Positions 24,259 through 37,359 of a stretch of DNA of 64,000 nucleotides are shown piece by piece. The notes beneath the pieces are model-generated. The model searched no databases, was not told the DNA's origin, and saw only the letters and a list, made by a program, of their open reading frames with translations. The first letter of the stretch is position 1; every line of letters starts with the position of its first letter. Source of the stretch: Bugulina stolonifera (lineage: Eukaryota > Bryozoa > Gymnolaemata > Cheilostomatida > Bugulidae); assembly GCA_935421135.1 (NCBI GenBank), contig OW285193.1:16602099-16666098 (forward strand), read 5' to 3'. The position numbers were made by a program, and so were the translations under genes.

Positions 24259-27230
24259 CTAAGTCCAAGTAAACATTCTACTCAACTGGAAATAGAGTTT
24301 GTAGAGATCATATTTATACCCAAGAGCATAGCGTGACAGCTTCCCCATAAGAGGGTACTTGTTATGAGTTATCAGGTCACATTTCTCAAAGGTCAAGGTC
24401 ACAGCTGCACTCCATTTAGAAGCTTCAATAGTAAAACTAGTCAAGTCTGCACCTCTACTTAATATTTCTTTACACTTTTCGGTCTGAATCCTGTTGACCT
24501 TTTTGAAATAGGCCACCTGTTTTAATACAGAAGAGTTTAGAACCAAACTGGTAATTTTAGCCATGGATAGCAATGGGCAATGATGTTATGCGAGCTAAAT
24601 AGAATGTGTTCTCACTGGCAAAATTTCAAAGTTTGCTACAGAATAATGATACCACTAACCCAACTGCTAATAAAAAAAAACTGTAGCCATTTCAAATTAT
24701 TATATAGAAAGTTCAGAAATTGGGATATTTAAACCCAACACCTTTTAACAAAGTCTAAATTCATTCACACCCAAATGAAGTTGTACAGTTTATGCCTAGT
24801 ATCGGGGACTGGTGTCAAATAAAATTGTCTTTTGTATCATTATTAGGCCCATCTAATAATAAAGTTCAACTCACCTCCTGTATAAAATCAGAGTCCTTCA
24901 CTTCCGGTTGAGCCCACCATGACCTGTTAAAAGCTTCATATAATAGCTGCTCACCAAGATTCACTTCAGGTGATAATAACCTGGTTCTCTCTGGCGTTGC
25001 GAGACTCTGGTGGTGGCCGTGTACCTCGTGAGACTTGTAGAGAATGTCACCGTGGTCCCAGCAGAATCGTCTTCTCATTATAATAAGTGATGCATCAAAC
25101 TGATCAGTGAGATAAATTATATCAAATCTGCAACAAAGTAAATCGACAAAATCACAGTACAAGAGAATTATGGTGTACACAACAAATATAAACCCAACAT
25201 GTTAGATAGTGTTACAATATATATAGATTGTTAGTATAGTAAAACTAGGTATGAGGGTAAACCTATGTTAATGATATTATATATTGGACATTCACGCACA
25301 TGTCTTATAATATACAATGTACTATGTGCATGGTATCTGCTGTCCCTGATATAAAAATGTAGATAGCAGGTGTAGTCTGATATGGTACTGGTTCACATGT
25401 AATAAATGCAATGTGAATGCCAAGTATCATGCTTTTTGTCATGGGGAGTCTCCGTTATAATAATATACATGTATGCATTATTAGGAGAAACAGTTAGCTG
25501 GGCAGGGCTGTGCATTCCTGAATAAAAATAATTAATTAATTAATGACTCGTTATTTAGTCTTCACTTGCTAATATGCCTAATCTCTGGTATTATAGTAGA
25601 GCAATTTACATTTTGCGCTGTAAGTGTAGCACCAAAGTTAATAATTTTGATTTTGTTAATAGCACACACTGCTAGCTCATATTATAGTGTATAATAGCAT
25701 AGCAAACAGCACATTGATGTTTTGTAAAGTAATATGTACATGTATATAATATATAACAAATTTTGTATATATAGCAACTACACACAACAGTATTATAATA
25801 ATTCATATGTTTTTATACACTTGTAAACATTTATACACGTGTAAGCATTATTATCGCAGACTTAAATACTAAATATATTGAATATAATGAACCTACTTGT
25901 CAACTATATAGTTGATGTAGCGTTTTATAGCACCTAAATCATCCCTCTGTTTGTAGTCAAAGCCCAGCCATTGCAACTGAGAAAGGTGAAAGAAGGTTCT
26001 GATTCCATGGAATTCATCAGAACGTGTCGTCCGTGGCTCATATATTCCATTACTATGCAACGTAGAGAATACAGGCTAAAATAATACAAATAATCACATA
26101 TCGTTATTAATATCCACCAGTATTAAATGTGCAAACTGAAGCAATAACAAATATATGTGTGCACAAAATGTGAATATATGCAAATGGTTGGATATATTTT
26201 CTGATAAATACTAGTCGAGTAACTGAGGCCAACAGATCAACTGGCACCTAGATATTTGGTGATTCTCTAATTCTTACATGTGAACGCATACAAAAACTTA
26301 TGCAACATGTTGCTACACTGTTATACCTTGTCAAAAAATTCAGCTGCTGAGAGATACCAAAACACAGGCTCCCGTACGGAGGTAATTAGCGGAAGGTGAG
26401 GAGTAAAGTGTTCAGTTATAAACGTTTCATTAAACCTGGCATGGTCAACTAGTACTTCCGCCTTATCACCATGTCGTGGCCCTATATCCCAGCCTGGAAA
26501 CAGATGCGTATCCTACATATTATACACCAGTAATATGTGGATGGAATGAACATTTGAGACAAATTATTTATCTACAATCCATGTGCTACAGATGATCAAC
26601 CATACCTGGAACTTGACCTTGACTTTTGGTGATGTCAATATGACCTCCTACAGTCATCACCATCACATTCTGAGTGCCATGTTCCAGCACAAACCTTGAC
26701 AATATTGAAGCCAATGTTGAAGATCCTGTCTTTTCTACTTTGGTAAAGTGAAAGTGAAGCTGTTTAGTACATGTGGTTCCATTTACTAGAATACAATACC
26801 AACAAATTTGATTCGACGACAATTCTTATCTCAACCTCTAACACCAACTTGAATGCTAGTTAAAAATAAACTGTGGGCTAATAAATCTTATAGGTATAAC
26901 TACTAATAACTCACCAAATCCGGTTAAACTTGGTGCTATGTGTGCGACTGTATTCAGTGTTTTAAGTCTAAAAATGTAACCGATGTGGATTGTGCATCGA
27001 TGAGAAGCCAGAACTAAATATCCAGTAGCAATAGCCCTTGTTACAGAGAAATTGGAAAACAGTAATGACAATGTAGCCTGTTAATGCACAACAAAAATGT
27101 CATATAAATATTAACGTACAGTACTTTGGTATAAACAAAAAACCATCACCAACCTGCATGTGTATATAAGAAGGAGTAAGACTGCCACAACTCCTAAGAA
27201 GTAGAGGCGGTAACGAAACCTCATCCTCAT
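24259..27230 (-). CDS. Galactose 3-O-sulfotransferase-like protein (GAL3ST family)
   Basis: Golgi enzyme family that transfers sulfate from PAPS to the 3-OH of galactose on glycolipids or glycans. Seven exons join in phase: 27154-27230, 26915-27036, 26606-26785, 26327-26493, 25897-26075, 24875-25127 and 24259-24516, giving 411 aa, the usual length. The chosen start gives a short basic tail and one hydrophobic segment (LYFLGVVAVLLLLIY), a type II Golgi anchor. TKVEKTGSSTL (about residue 80) is the 5'-phosphosulfate loop. LITSVREPVFWYLS is the 3'-phosphate site. LVDHARFN, HLSQLQWLGFDY, and FDIIYLTDQFD with MRRRFCW are family blocks. An alternative acceptor at about 27071 with an ATG at 27247-27249 gives a different N-terminus without the anchor. 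The acceptor substrate cannot be told from sequence. Confidence 0.88.
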
Positions 27231-27249
27231 CAATGCTAACACTCGCCAT

Positions 27250-28312
27250 TTATTGTCTTCATACTGCTTCAATTAAGATTGCACCATTTTCATTGACATC
27301 AAATGTTGCTAATTATTATCCACTATTATAAATTCACAATAGCATAGTGTTATTTATAGTAGTCTAGCAAGTGCGGAGAGTAAAAAATAAAAGAATCAAA
27401 TTGCTAATTAATGTTCCCATCCACCCAGTGCAAGTTCATCTTATAATGACCTCATTTGAAAAAATTATACAGCTAGCAATATTCAAACAAAAGCCAGATC
27501 AGAGGAACTCCCAATGACCAACCAAGAAGTAAATCCTTGGACAAACCTAACCAACCTCTGATTCTTTGGCCCAACCAACACTACAAGAGTTATTAGAGAA
27601 TTGAAGATTTGATAAGTCTGACGATCCAAATGGTACTGACACCAATGACAGGTCCAGAGTACTTGCATAGCACTACTGATGATTTTCTAATGCAGAAAAT
27701 AACATTTTAATTTTAATAACACTGACTAACAGCAATGAAATATCAACGAATATCATATGCAAAATAATCATAATGATAATGTTGCCCAGCAACTGTCTCA
27801 AGCAGTGCACAACCTATCCACCTTTTCGGTGGTCCTAGTCTAGTGCGACGATGAGTAAGTCCACGTATAATTGTTTTAATATAAAATAAAACGTGTTTCA
27901 GGCTTACTATCTAAAATACAAAATAAAAATTGAATTTCGTGAAATTCACTTTTAATCTAGTTGGGATTTAATTTAATTTAGCTGATGTTCTTATAATTGG
28001 CTTATTCATTACCGATATTAATTACATGTAGTCCACAATGAGATATCAATGTTAGCTATCTTGATTCCACTATGTCTCAATCCAAGCTAGTTCCGTTCTG
28101 TTTACAACGAGTTGTTCACTCTTGTTCTTGTATGGTGAAACAACTCCAAAATAAAAAAGTACAGCACAATGGTTGTGGATTTCTGTGGTAAGGCCATACA
28201 AAACTAAAGTCTGGTCCATAGAGATAACTCTATGGTCTGGTCATTACCGATACATGCAGGTTTTATGAGTCACGTGGTCTATAGAGCCATTTTTGTTTCT
28301 GTTGTCTCAGCG
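27250..28312. other. Spacer upstream of the sulfotransferase
   Basis: I see no supported gene. A minus-strand frame at 27483-27668 has no recognisable family and no matching exons. Confidence 0.35.
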
Positions 28313-28918
28313 TAAGTTAAACTGGCATATAGGAAAAAGGGGAATGCAGTGGAATATAGGAAAAAGGGGAATGTTTCATGTATATGTACATGTACAAAGT
28401 ATATAATGTATATGTATATGTACATGTATATGGAGATATATGTATGTATATGTATATAATATTTGGATTGCATGGCTACATGCTGTTAGCTTGTCACTAA
28501 TAGCTAGCTTTCAATGACATGCATATTTTGTAGTGACTACACTGGATGTTGAACACAGAAATGGCAGGTAGGTGTATCTCTCTTTATTTTATCACAATAT
28601 TGTAAATTATGTAGTGTGTATGACCATGTAACCCTTCTGGGTTGTGCGTAGAGCCTACCACAATAACTACAGGCATATTATAAATGTAGTTGTATGTTAC
28701 TTTCTTTATACTTTGAGAGTTTGCTAGAGATACAACATGGGAATGCACATACATATACTATCTTCTACATGTATTTAAGTATGTGTATGTTATCACGGTC
28801 ATGTAGTATTGTCTATTGTAGTTTAGTTGCAATTTGCATGCATGCCTGAAATTTGTAGTGTGATTATCTAGACTGCAACCTGTTTTGAAACTGTCCTTTC
28901 AAAGAGGTGTTGGTTTCG

Positions 28919-29031
28919 TGGGCACTCATAAGCTATTGATCATAATTAAAAGTTATCCTCTTTCATGCAAAAAATTATTTAGAGAGAGGACAACTTCTAA
29001 TTATTTCCTATAGCTTACGAGTGCCCATGAT
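28919..29031. repeat. Extended hairpin (about 113 bp) of the dispersed family
   Basis: Outer arms GGGCACTCATAAGCTAT and its near-complement ending GAGTGCCCAT enclose the core arms AAGTTATCCTC and GAGAGGACAACTTCT. The same structure recurs at 31353-31463. Confidence 0.7.
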
Positions 29032-29100
29032 ATGTTTATGTGGCAAAATTAGTAAGTGTATTGTTAGTGTATCTGTATACATGTCATAGTTTTACACATA

Positions 29101-29490
29101 GACTACTACAGGCTACAGTTATAGGCTCCAAATATATATAATTATAAAAGCCCAAATTACAGTAGTGAATACCCTATATGTATAATTATAGGAATCCAGG
29201 CTACAGTTAAATGTTCTATATGTAATTATAGGAACCCAGGCTACAGTTAAATGTTCTATATGTAATTATAGGAACCCAGGCTACAGTTAGAGGCTTCATA
29301 TGTAATTTTAGGAACCTAGTTTACAGTTATAAGCTCTGCGTGTAATTGTGAGAACACAGGCTACAGTTGTAGGCTCTATATTATGTAATTATAAGAACTC
29401 GGTTTACAGTTATAGGCTCTATATGTAATTATAAGAACCCAGGCTACAGTTATATGCTCTTTATGTATAATTATAAGAACCCAGGTTATC
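29101..29490. repeat. Degenerate tandem repeat, about 43-45 bp unit
   Basis: About nine copies around AGGCTACAGTTATAGGCTCT and ATATGTAATTATAGGAACCC, diverged from one another. Confidence 0.75.
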
Positions 29491-29569
29491 TCAACAACTA
29501 GAATAGATTTATCTAAACATGCTATAATATACATGTAGTGTACAACTGTACATTTACCTTACCAAATGC

Positions 29570-29616
29570 AAGTTATGTCCTCCCGAAATTATGCAAATAC
29601 AGGAGAGGACAACTCC
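29570..29616. repeat. Short hairpin of the dispersed family
   Basis: Arms AAGTTATGTCCTCC and AGGAGAGGACAACT, with a loop of about 17 bases. Confidence 0.6.
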
Positions 29617-29710
29617 AAACTAAGACCTAGTCGATTCACTTTGACAGAAGAGTAATGCCATAATTGAACCAAGTTTAGTCATTTTAATCTCTAGTTTATA
29701 TCACCCAATA

Positions 29711-29758
29711 GAAGTTGTGCCCTCCTGAAATTATGTAATTGCAGGAGAGGGCAACTTC
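29711..29758. repeat. Short hairpin of the dispersed family
   Basis: Arms GAAGTTGTGCCCTCCTG and CAGGAGAGGGCAACTTC. The GCCC/GGGC variant here is paired on both sides, unlike the GTCC/GGAC copies. Confidence 0.7.
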
Positions 29759-30205
29759 CAACTAAGGCATGGTGTATCCTGTTCATTTCAACAAGAAGTA
29801 ACTATCTATCATTGAATTACTTACTTCAATAAAACACACTGTCATGGTGTATGTTATTCTTTGAATTCTTATTCATAAGCAATTTAAATTCTTTTTCTTC
29901 TCTTACAGATTATAACTGTACTTGCCAACCTGGCACCGAGTACTTCCTGTGCTCCTGATATACGGTTGTAGTAGACATTGAAGGACTTCCTATTTTGGTC
30001 AACTTTCTCAACTTAAGGCCTAGCCCCAAACTAACTGAGGGTAACTAGCTCTATGCCAGAGGGTGCATCAGAAATCTGCTATTACCCTCACTAAGGTGTC
30101 AAAAGAAATAAAGTATGCTCGGCTATGATATCCAAAGGAAGTAAGAAAATAAGAAATAGTGTACACATGGCATATTTGAATCATGTTAGAAAATGATAGA
30201 AAGTT

Positions 30206-30800
30206 GATTGCCAACAAGCTCTCACTACATTGCCAACAGGCTCTCACTACATTGCCACCAGGCTCTCACTACATTGCCAACAGGCTCTCACTACATTGCC
30301 ACCAGGCTCTCACTACATTGCCAACAGGCTCTTACTACATCGCCAACAGGCTTTTACTACATCACCAACAGGCTTTTACTACATCGCCAACAGGCTTTTA
30401 CTACATCGCCAACAGGCTTTTACTACATCGCCAACAGGCTTTTACTACATCGCCAACAGGCTTTTACTACATCGCCAACAAGCTTTCACTACATCGCCAA
30501 CAGGCTTTTACTACATCGCCAACAGGCTTTTACTACATCACCAACAGGCTCTCACTACATTGCCAACAGGCTCTTACTACATCGCCAACAGGCTTTTACT
30601 ACATCACCAACAGGCTTTTACTACATCGCCAACAGGCTTTTACTACATCGCCAACAAGCTTTCACTACATCGCCAACAGGCTTTTACTACATCGCCAACA
30701 GGCTTTTACTACATCACCAACAGGCTCTCACTACATTGCCAACAGGCTCTTACTACATCGCCAACAGGCTTTTACTACATTGCCAACTGGCTCTCACTGC
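30206..30800 (+). repeat. 22-bp minisatellite, about 27 copies
   Basis: Unit CTTTTACTACATCGCCAACA plus GG, with CTCTCACTACATTGCC variants in blocks. All three plus frames stay open because the unit has no stop; the frames are not genes. Confidence 0.95.
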
Positions 30801-31352
30801 ATGCTGCTCACTTTAGGTATAGCCCTTCCAGAACCTTGGGGACGGTATATTGGTAGAAATCCCCCAATGTAAGTTAAACTGGTATATAGGGGTAAGGGGT
30901 ATGTAGTATATTCGTATGCATGCATATAATGCTTACCTTGGCATGGGATTACTTGGCTACATGCTGTTAGCTTGTCACTAATAGCTAGCTTTCAATGACA
31001 TGCATATTTTATAGTGACTGCACTGGATGTTGAACACAGAAATGGCGGGTAGGTGTATCTCTCTTTATTTTATCACAATATTGTAAATTATGTAGTGTGT
31101 ATGACCATGTAACCCTTCTGGGTTGTGCGTAGAGCCTACCACAATAACTACAGGCATATACATGTAGTTGTACATGTATGTTATTTTCTTTACTATGGGA
31201 GTGTGCTAGAGATATAACATGGGAATGCACATACTATGTTCTATTTATTATTCTATTTGTGTATATTGTCACAGCCATGTTGTGCTGTCTATAGTTTGGT
31301 ACAGTTTGTAGTGTGAGTATCTAGACTCATCCTTTCAAAGAATGTTGGTTTC

Positions 31353-31463
31353 ACGGGCACTCATAAGCTATTGGCCATAATTAGAAGTTATCCTCTCATA
31401 AAAAAAAATATCTAGAGAGGGGAGAACTTCTAGTTATGACTTAGAGCTTGTGAGTGCCCATGA
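31353..31463. repeat. Extended hairpin, second copy
   Basis: Counterpart of 28919-29031 in duplicate B. Core arms GAAGTTATCCTCTC (31384-31397) and GAGAGGGGAGAACTTC (31415-31430); outer arms CGGGCACTCATAAGC and GTGAGTGCCC. Confidence 0.7.
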
Positions 31464-31565
31464 TTGGTCTATGTGGTAAAATTAGCAAGTAGGATTATTT
31501 TCTAAACAGGATGACTTTGTTGTTACTATATTATGACTTTGTTCCATTATTAACCAACTGTCCTC

Positions 31566-32132
31566 CACACTACACACTGCACACTACACACTGCACACTA
31601 CACACTACACACTGCACACTACACACTACACACTACACACTACACACTACACACTACACACTACACACTACACACTACACACTACACACTACACACTACA
31701 CACTACACACTACACACTACACACTACACACTACTCACTACTCACTACTCACTACTCACTACTCACTACACACTACACACTACACACTACACACTACACA
31801 CTACACACTACACACTACACACTACACACTACACACTACACACTACACACTACACACTACACACTACACACTACACACTACACACTACACACTACACACT
31901 ACACACTACACACTACTCACTACTCACTACTCACTAGACACTACACACTACACACTACACACTACACACTACACACTATACACTACACACTACACACTAC
32001 ACACTACACACTACACACTACACACTACACACTACACACTACACACTACTCACTAGACACTAGACACTACACACTACACACTACACACTACACACTACTC
32101 ACTACACACTACACACTACACTACTGGATTTT
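31566..32132. repeat. 7-bp satellite (CACACTA)n
   Basis: About 80 tandem copies of CACACTA with interspersed CTACTCA variant blocks. The long THYTLHT-type open frame across it is an artefact. Confidence 0.97.
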
Positions 32133-32461
32133 GATTGAGCAAAAGTAAAATTATGTCTGATCATTAGCTTAGAGTGAAGTGTGAACGCAACCTTGATTAT
32201 TAGGTAAATACTTAACTTGGAGGAATATTTTAATTCATACATGTATAACAACAATCATATTAATCTTGGACAGTGATATATTCTGATTGCAAGGGAATTG
32301 GGGCTAATATTAGAGCTTATTACTAATTCTCCTCAATTTTCTTAAACAGGACACTATTCTATCTCAACAATTAACAACTAGAATTGGTTTGTCCAATCCA
32401 AACATACTACATGGCTATGTCAACCTGGTTAGATTTTGCTTTGGCGTTTACATTGCCAATT

Positions 32462-32510
32462 AGAAGTTGTGCCCTCCTAAAGAAATACAAATGCGAGAGA
32501 GGGCAACTCC
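32462..32510. repeat. Short hairpin of the dispersed family
   Basis: Arms GAAGTTGTGCCCTCCT and GAGAGAGGGCAACTCC. Confidence 0.6.
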
Positions 32511-33927
32511 AAACTAAGACATGAAAATTTGTGCATTATACAGCGTAGTTAATGTATTTTGACAAAACGCAATGCAGCATTTAATTTTAGCCAATGAACC
32601 AAATTATCTTGATTCCCTGCACACTAATACTTGTAGGGCTATGTCTGAATGCCTCAACCCACGAGGTATTTCTACTTGGAGCTGCAGCTATAGCAAATAT
32701 AACATTCATGAACCCACTATCATCAGATTACTTACTTCAATACCACACAGTAATGGTGCTGGTGCAATACTGAACTCTACAGAAAGCTGAATCTCTATTT
32801 GCCAAAAATCAGGTTGGTATGAAGGATATTGAACAAAGTTGAGTATTTTTGCTCCATTTTATTACAAATACATGTAGTTATGTGTCATGTTATTGGTTGT
32901 TTATCTGAAAATAACTTAAATCCTTGTTCTTCTTTGACAGATTGCAACTGTACTTGCTAACATGGCACAAAGTACTTCCTGTTTCACAGGTATAGTAGAC
33001 AATGAGAGACTTTCTCTTTTGGTCAATTCTCTCAGCATTAGACCTAGCCCTAAACTAATTGAGGCTAAACTAGCTGCATGTGAGAGGGTGCATCAGAAAT
33101 CTGCTATTGCCCTCACTAGGTTGGCCAAAGATGGAAAAATGCTCAGGCCATTGTCTCCAAAGGAGGTAAGAAAATAAAAAGTAGTGTGTACATTAAATAT
33201 CTAAATTATATTAGAATATTCTATTGATAGAAAGTGAATTACAGATACAGTTTGCTACTTGATGTTTTAGGTATGCAGAGGCTGGTTCAACTGCGTAAGG
33301 ATGCAGCTGCCAGAAATGGGAGTGATGTGGTTCTAGTGGCAGCATTGGTAAGGATTTCTAACATATTAGAAATGGCTGTTAGTAAGAGGGTAGCAGTTAC
33401 TAACTTTGCTATACAGTTTCACTGGAATCAAGGCACTCTAAGCATTGTGGATCACTACATTGAAACTCATGAACATGCATAGTCAATAATTATTGTCATT
33501 AAACTGCTATAGACCTAAGACTTTGGAGCTGAGAATACTGTAGTAGAGCAAAATAAGGAGGTTGTAGAGTCAACTGTAGTATATCAATTGTTATGGAGAC
33601 TCAGCTTCAAAGACTAAATATAGTAAAAAATATATAGTTATATAGTAATAATTATTCATCATTTGGGTGTTTTTCAATGTGGCTCACCAACTATGTTTTG
33701 ATCAAGTGTGTACTAATTACATGTATAATTCTAGTGAGACCAGCAATTACCTTTGAAAAATCTTGAAAAATTTCAAAAGCGGTTTTGTGTCAATGTGTCT
33801 TCTGCATATAATTGTAGGCAGCCCTGAGAAAGCTGGTATCTGTGTGGTGATGGCCAGCTATCCCCATCTGATGTCAGACAGCTCGTTCAACCTCATGTGC
33901 TCTAAACATAATGAGAGTTTTGTGTAG

Positions 33928-34333
33928 CATATGTTTATAATATTATGTAGCATTTTTTGGAGACTTTGCCAACTACTGCCTCACAAGATGGCAGATTAGC
34001 TATTTGATTACATTATATATTTTAACATTCTACAGACAAACAACTATTTATAACGATTTTCATCACAAAATTAAGTACAGACTAACACAACTAATTACAT
34101 TGTACTATGATCTAATATGTTAGGGTAACAGATGTATAGGAAAGAAAACCAAACAAAACAAAAGATAAGTGATATGTTTGGGTGTAAAATTAAGGCAGTA
34201 ATTATAGCAGTTGTTGGTGCATAGAAAGTGTATATTATAATTAATAGAAAAAATAATACAAAAAAATAATACAATAAAATAATACAAAAAATAATATATG
34301 GCTATGAATAATATCAACCTGACCAGACACTTG
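33928..34333. other. AT-rich spacer
   Basis: Poly-A-rich sequence with an imperfect (AATAATACAA)n run near 34245-34300. No gene seen. Confidence 0.4.
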
Positions 34334-36797
34334 ATTGGTTAATTAGAGATGAACAAGTTCTCAGTACTGGCTGTAGCAGTGTGGATCATATTTGGAGTTG
34401 TCCTCTCCTATCTGATAATGGTGTATAGTAACTTGATTGTGGGCAGATGATAATGAATGATAGAGTATAACAGTATATCTACTCATCACTTGAGAGTTAT
34501 CTCCCTTTAAACCATGTGTTGGAGTGTTACACAGCTACTAAATGTAAGTATTTGATATACACTGATACCATGTGTAGTAGAATATGTAACAACTCTATCC
34601 CTAAACACCAGTAAATGTATCAGATAACAACTAGACTCTGTACAGTTTCCTAGAGCTGTGTGCTGATTGGATGAAGCAACATTCGGTCATGGTGAACCTT
34701 GCATGATGGAACTAGATGATGCTAATTAAGTATCGGTGGCCAATGCACATGCTCACGAAACCAGTATACCATAACCTGGTCAAGGAGAGGGGGAGTAGAT
34801 GGAGGACATTTCACTAAATAATTGTCCTTTATCTTTATCTTGAGCAAAATTTGTACCCAGGAAATTCACAGCTAAAACAGCAATTATCTTGGGGAAATCT
34901 AGGTAGTTAACTGTACTTGGTTTTAGGGACACCCCAAGTAGTTAAGTGTAATTATGTTTAGGCATGCAAGTTATACAGATGTCATAGATATTTGTAATTA
35001 TCTTGGGGAAATCCTCAAGTAGCTAACTAATTGTTTTTGATAATAAGCTGGAGTTGTAAGAAGTTATACAAAAGTGACAGTGTAATTATCTAGGGGAAAT
35101 CCCCAAGTAGATAACTAATTGCTTTTGATAATATACTGGAGATGCAAGAAGTTATACAAAAGTTACAAAGCAATTATCTTGGGAAATCCCCAAGTAGATA
35201 ACCAAATGCTTTTGATAATATACTGGAGATGCAAGAAGGTATACAAAAGTTACAGAGTAATTATCTTGGGGAAATCCCCAAGTAGATAACTAATTGTTTT
35301 GATAACATATTGGAGATGCAAGAAGTTATACAAAAGTTACAGAGCAATTATCTTGGGGAAATCCCCAAGTAGATAACTAATTGCTTTTGATAATATACTG
35401 GAGATGCAAGAAGTTATACAAAAGTTACAGAGTAATTATCTTGGGAAACCCCCAAGTAGATAACCAAATGCTTTTGATAATATACTGGAGGTGCAAGAAG
35501 TTATACAAAAGTTACAGAGTAATTATTTTGGGGAAATCCCCAAGTAGATAACTAATTGCTTTTGATAATATACTGGAGATGCAAGAAGGTATACAAAAGT
35601 TACAGAGTAATTATCTTGGGGAAATCCCAAGTAGATAACTAATTGTTTTTGATAACATACTGGAGATGCAAGAAGTTATACAAAAGTTACAGTGCAATTA
35701 TCTTGGGGAAATCCCCAAGTAGATAACTAATTGCTTTTGATAATATACTGGAGATGCAAGAAGTTATACAAAAGTTACAGAGTAATTATTTTGGGGAAAT
35801 CCCCAAGTAGATAACTACATGAGTATTCTAAAGTTCTACTGTTCCAACTGGCATAATGAAGGGTATTAGACACCCCTCCCTCTAAATATATATGTAGATA
35901 GAGAGTAATGTATGCACCAACTATTGTTGGTAGAGCTAACTTTTCCAAACTATCTTACCCATATTATGGAACTATGAAATGTGTTTATGAAACCTACATT
36001 CATGAATGACAATTACTGTCAATAGGGAAATTTTACAAACTTATTTGACTCCTAATCTGTGTGAAAGGCCTACTATTGATGTTGTTGTTTCGCCTAAACA
36101 CATTTGATTACTTGGGGTTTCCCCAAGTCAAAGTATAGATAATACTACCTGGATATCTGTGGCATCTGTATAACTTGCATGCCTAAACATAATTACACTT
36201 AACTACTTGGGGTGTCCCTAAAACCAAGTACAGTTAACTACCTGGATTTCCCCCCAAGATAATTGCTGTTTTAGCTGTGAATTTCATGGGTACAAATTTT
36301 GCTCAAGATAAAGATAAAAGGACAACTATTTAGTGGAATCTCCTCTACATACTTCCCCTCTCCTTGACCAGGTTATGATGTACTGGTTTCGTGAGCATGT
36401 CCATTGACCACTAATACTTAACTAGCAACACCTAGTTCCATCATGCAAGGTCCACCATGACCATATGTTGTTTCATCCAATCAGAACGCAGCTCTAGGAG
36501 ACTGTACAAAGTCTAGTTGTTACCTGATACATCTACTGTGTTTAGGGATAGAGTTGTTACATATCCTACTACACATGGCATCAGTGTATATTAAATACTT
36601 ACATTCAGTAGCTGTGTAACACTCCAGCACATGGTTTAAAGGGAGACAACTCTCAAGTGATGAGTAGATATACTGTTATACTCCATCATTCACTATCATC
36701 TGCCCACAATCAAGTTAGGATAGGATAGGACAACTCCAAATATGATCCACACTGCTACAGCCAGTACTGAGAGCTTGTTCATCTCTAATTAACCAAT
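34334..36797. mobile_element. Foldback-type element with arms of about 650 bp
   Basis: The left end ATTGGTTAATTAGAGATGAA is matched in reverse at 36778-36797 (TTCATCTCTAATTAACCAAT). The two arms (about 34334-35000 and 36150-36797) are inverted copies with scattered differences. The interior holds a tandem array and a short unique stretch at 35830-36100. I found no transposase frame and no clear target duplication. Part of the right arm and its flank recurs at 39268-39700. Confidence 0.75.
35020..35830. repeat. Tandem array, about 88-bp unit, each with an 18-bp palindrome
   Basis: About nine copies of a unit with GCTTTTGATAATATACTGGA, GATGCAAGAAGTTATACAAA and the palindrome CTTGGGGAAATCCCCAAG. 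It sits in the centre of the foldback element. Confidence 0.9.
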
Positions 36798-36849
36798 TAG
36801 TGTGGTTGAAGTTGATATGATCCACAGCTGCAGGTTTCACTTTACAATG

Positions 36850-37359
36850 GTATTCAGATTACATCTTATAGTCTATAGTTATAGTCTAGTGTGTTTCTGT
36901 GGATACTCTTAGAAATGTGTGGCCAATCAGAACATTAGTTGTGCTCCTATTGGACGGTCCTACTTCAAAGCAACATGAGAGGAAATCTTGACCTTCCTGA
37001 TGGAATGACTCCGGTATGGGTGGGGTGTTACCCATCCCAACCTAAAGGGTGGAGAGAAACAAACAATGTAAATGTGTACACAGATATACAGTCACAATAT
37101 GATGCGATCATCATGCTGTAAACATGCGGATTTACATTGTACGAGTAATATTGCGAAGGTACAACATTTCAATGTAAGAAGGTGTTGAAAAATCAGTTGT
37201 TTGAATGAAGCACATCATAATTAGAGTGTTTCTGTAAGTGTCACTGGGGGTTGTACTGACACAACTCTCATGGGTGATATGGGAGTTGAACAATTGAACA
37301 ATGCTCTAGTCACTGGTACAAATATATCTGTATATCATAAGGTGATACAACTGCCTTAC
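36850..37359. other. Flank shared with 39.3-39.7 kb
   Basis: The segment 36739-37013 resembles 39268-39700 (for example CTATTGGACGGT and TTCCTGATGGAATGA), a local segmental duplication. No supported gene. Confidence 0.5.

Larger units (their letters stand above)
28313..30180 (+). pseudogene. Inscuteable-like gene fragment, duplicate A (decayed)
   Basis: First of two tandem copies; the second starts at 30869. A small exon-like piece near 28534-28566 (TTLDVEHRNG between TTTTGTAG and GTAGGT) recurs in copy B. The main exon relic at 29909-30140 aligns base by base with copy B exon 32941-33165 (shared GAGGGTGCATCAGAAATCTG) but has in-frame stops and small indels. The next exon is replaced by the minisatellite at 30206-30800. 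It is nonfunctional as read. Confidence 0.6.
30869..33927 (+). pseudogene. Inscuteable-like gene 3' part, duplicate B (frameshifted)
   Basis: Inscuteable is an ARM-repeat adaptor linking Par-3 and LGN/Pins in spindle orientation. Exons seen: about 31017-31050 (TALDVEHRNG), 32941-33165 (ATVLANMAQSTSCFTGI, KLAACERVHQKSAIALTRLA), 33279-33347 (RLVQLRKDAAARNGSDVVLV) and 33818 onward (AALRKLVS). These match the family's last ARM repeats, as recalled. In the last exon the frame breaks near 33842: one extra base takes AALRKLVS to a TGA. The shifted frame reads GQLSPSDVRQLVQP, and a further shift is needed to reach NESFV and a TAG at 33925-33927. ESFV is the family's C-terminal PDZ ligand. Two frame breaks in one exon argue for a pseudogene, or assembly errors. 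Upstream exons are not in the window. Confidence 0.7.

Noticed and set aside
30183..30872. Three overlapping long plus-strand open frames of about 200 codons
   Set aside because: They are the 22-bp minisatellite read in all frames; the repeat unit has no stop codon.
31511..32056. 181-codon open frame rich in THYTLHT
   Set aside because: It is the (CACACTA)n satellite; a 7-bp period gives the same 7-residue repeat in each frame.
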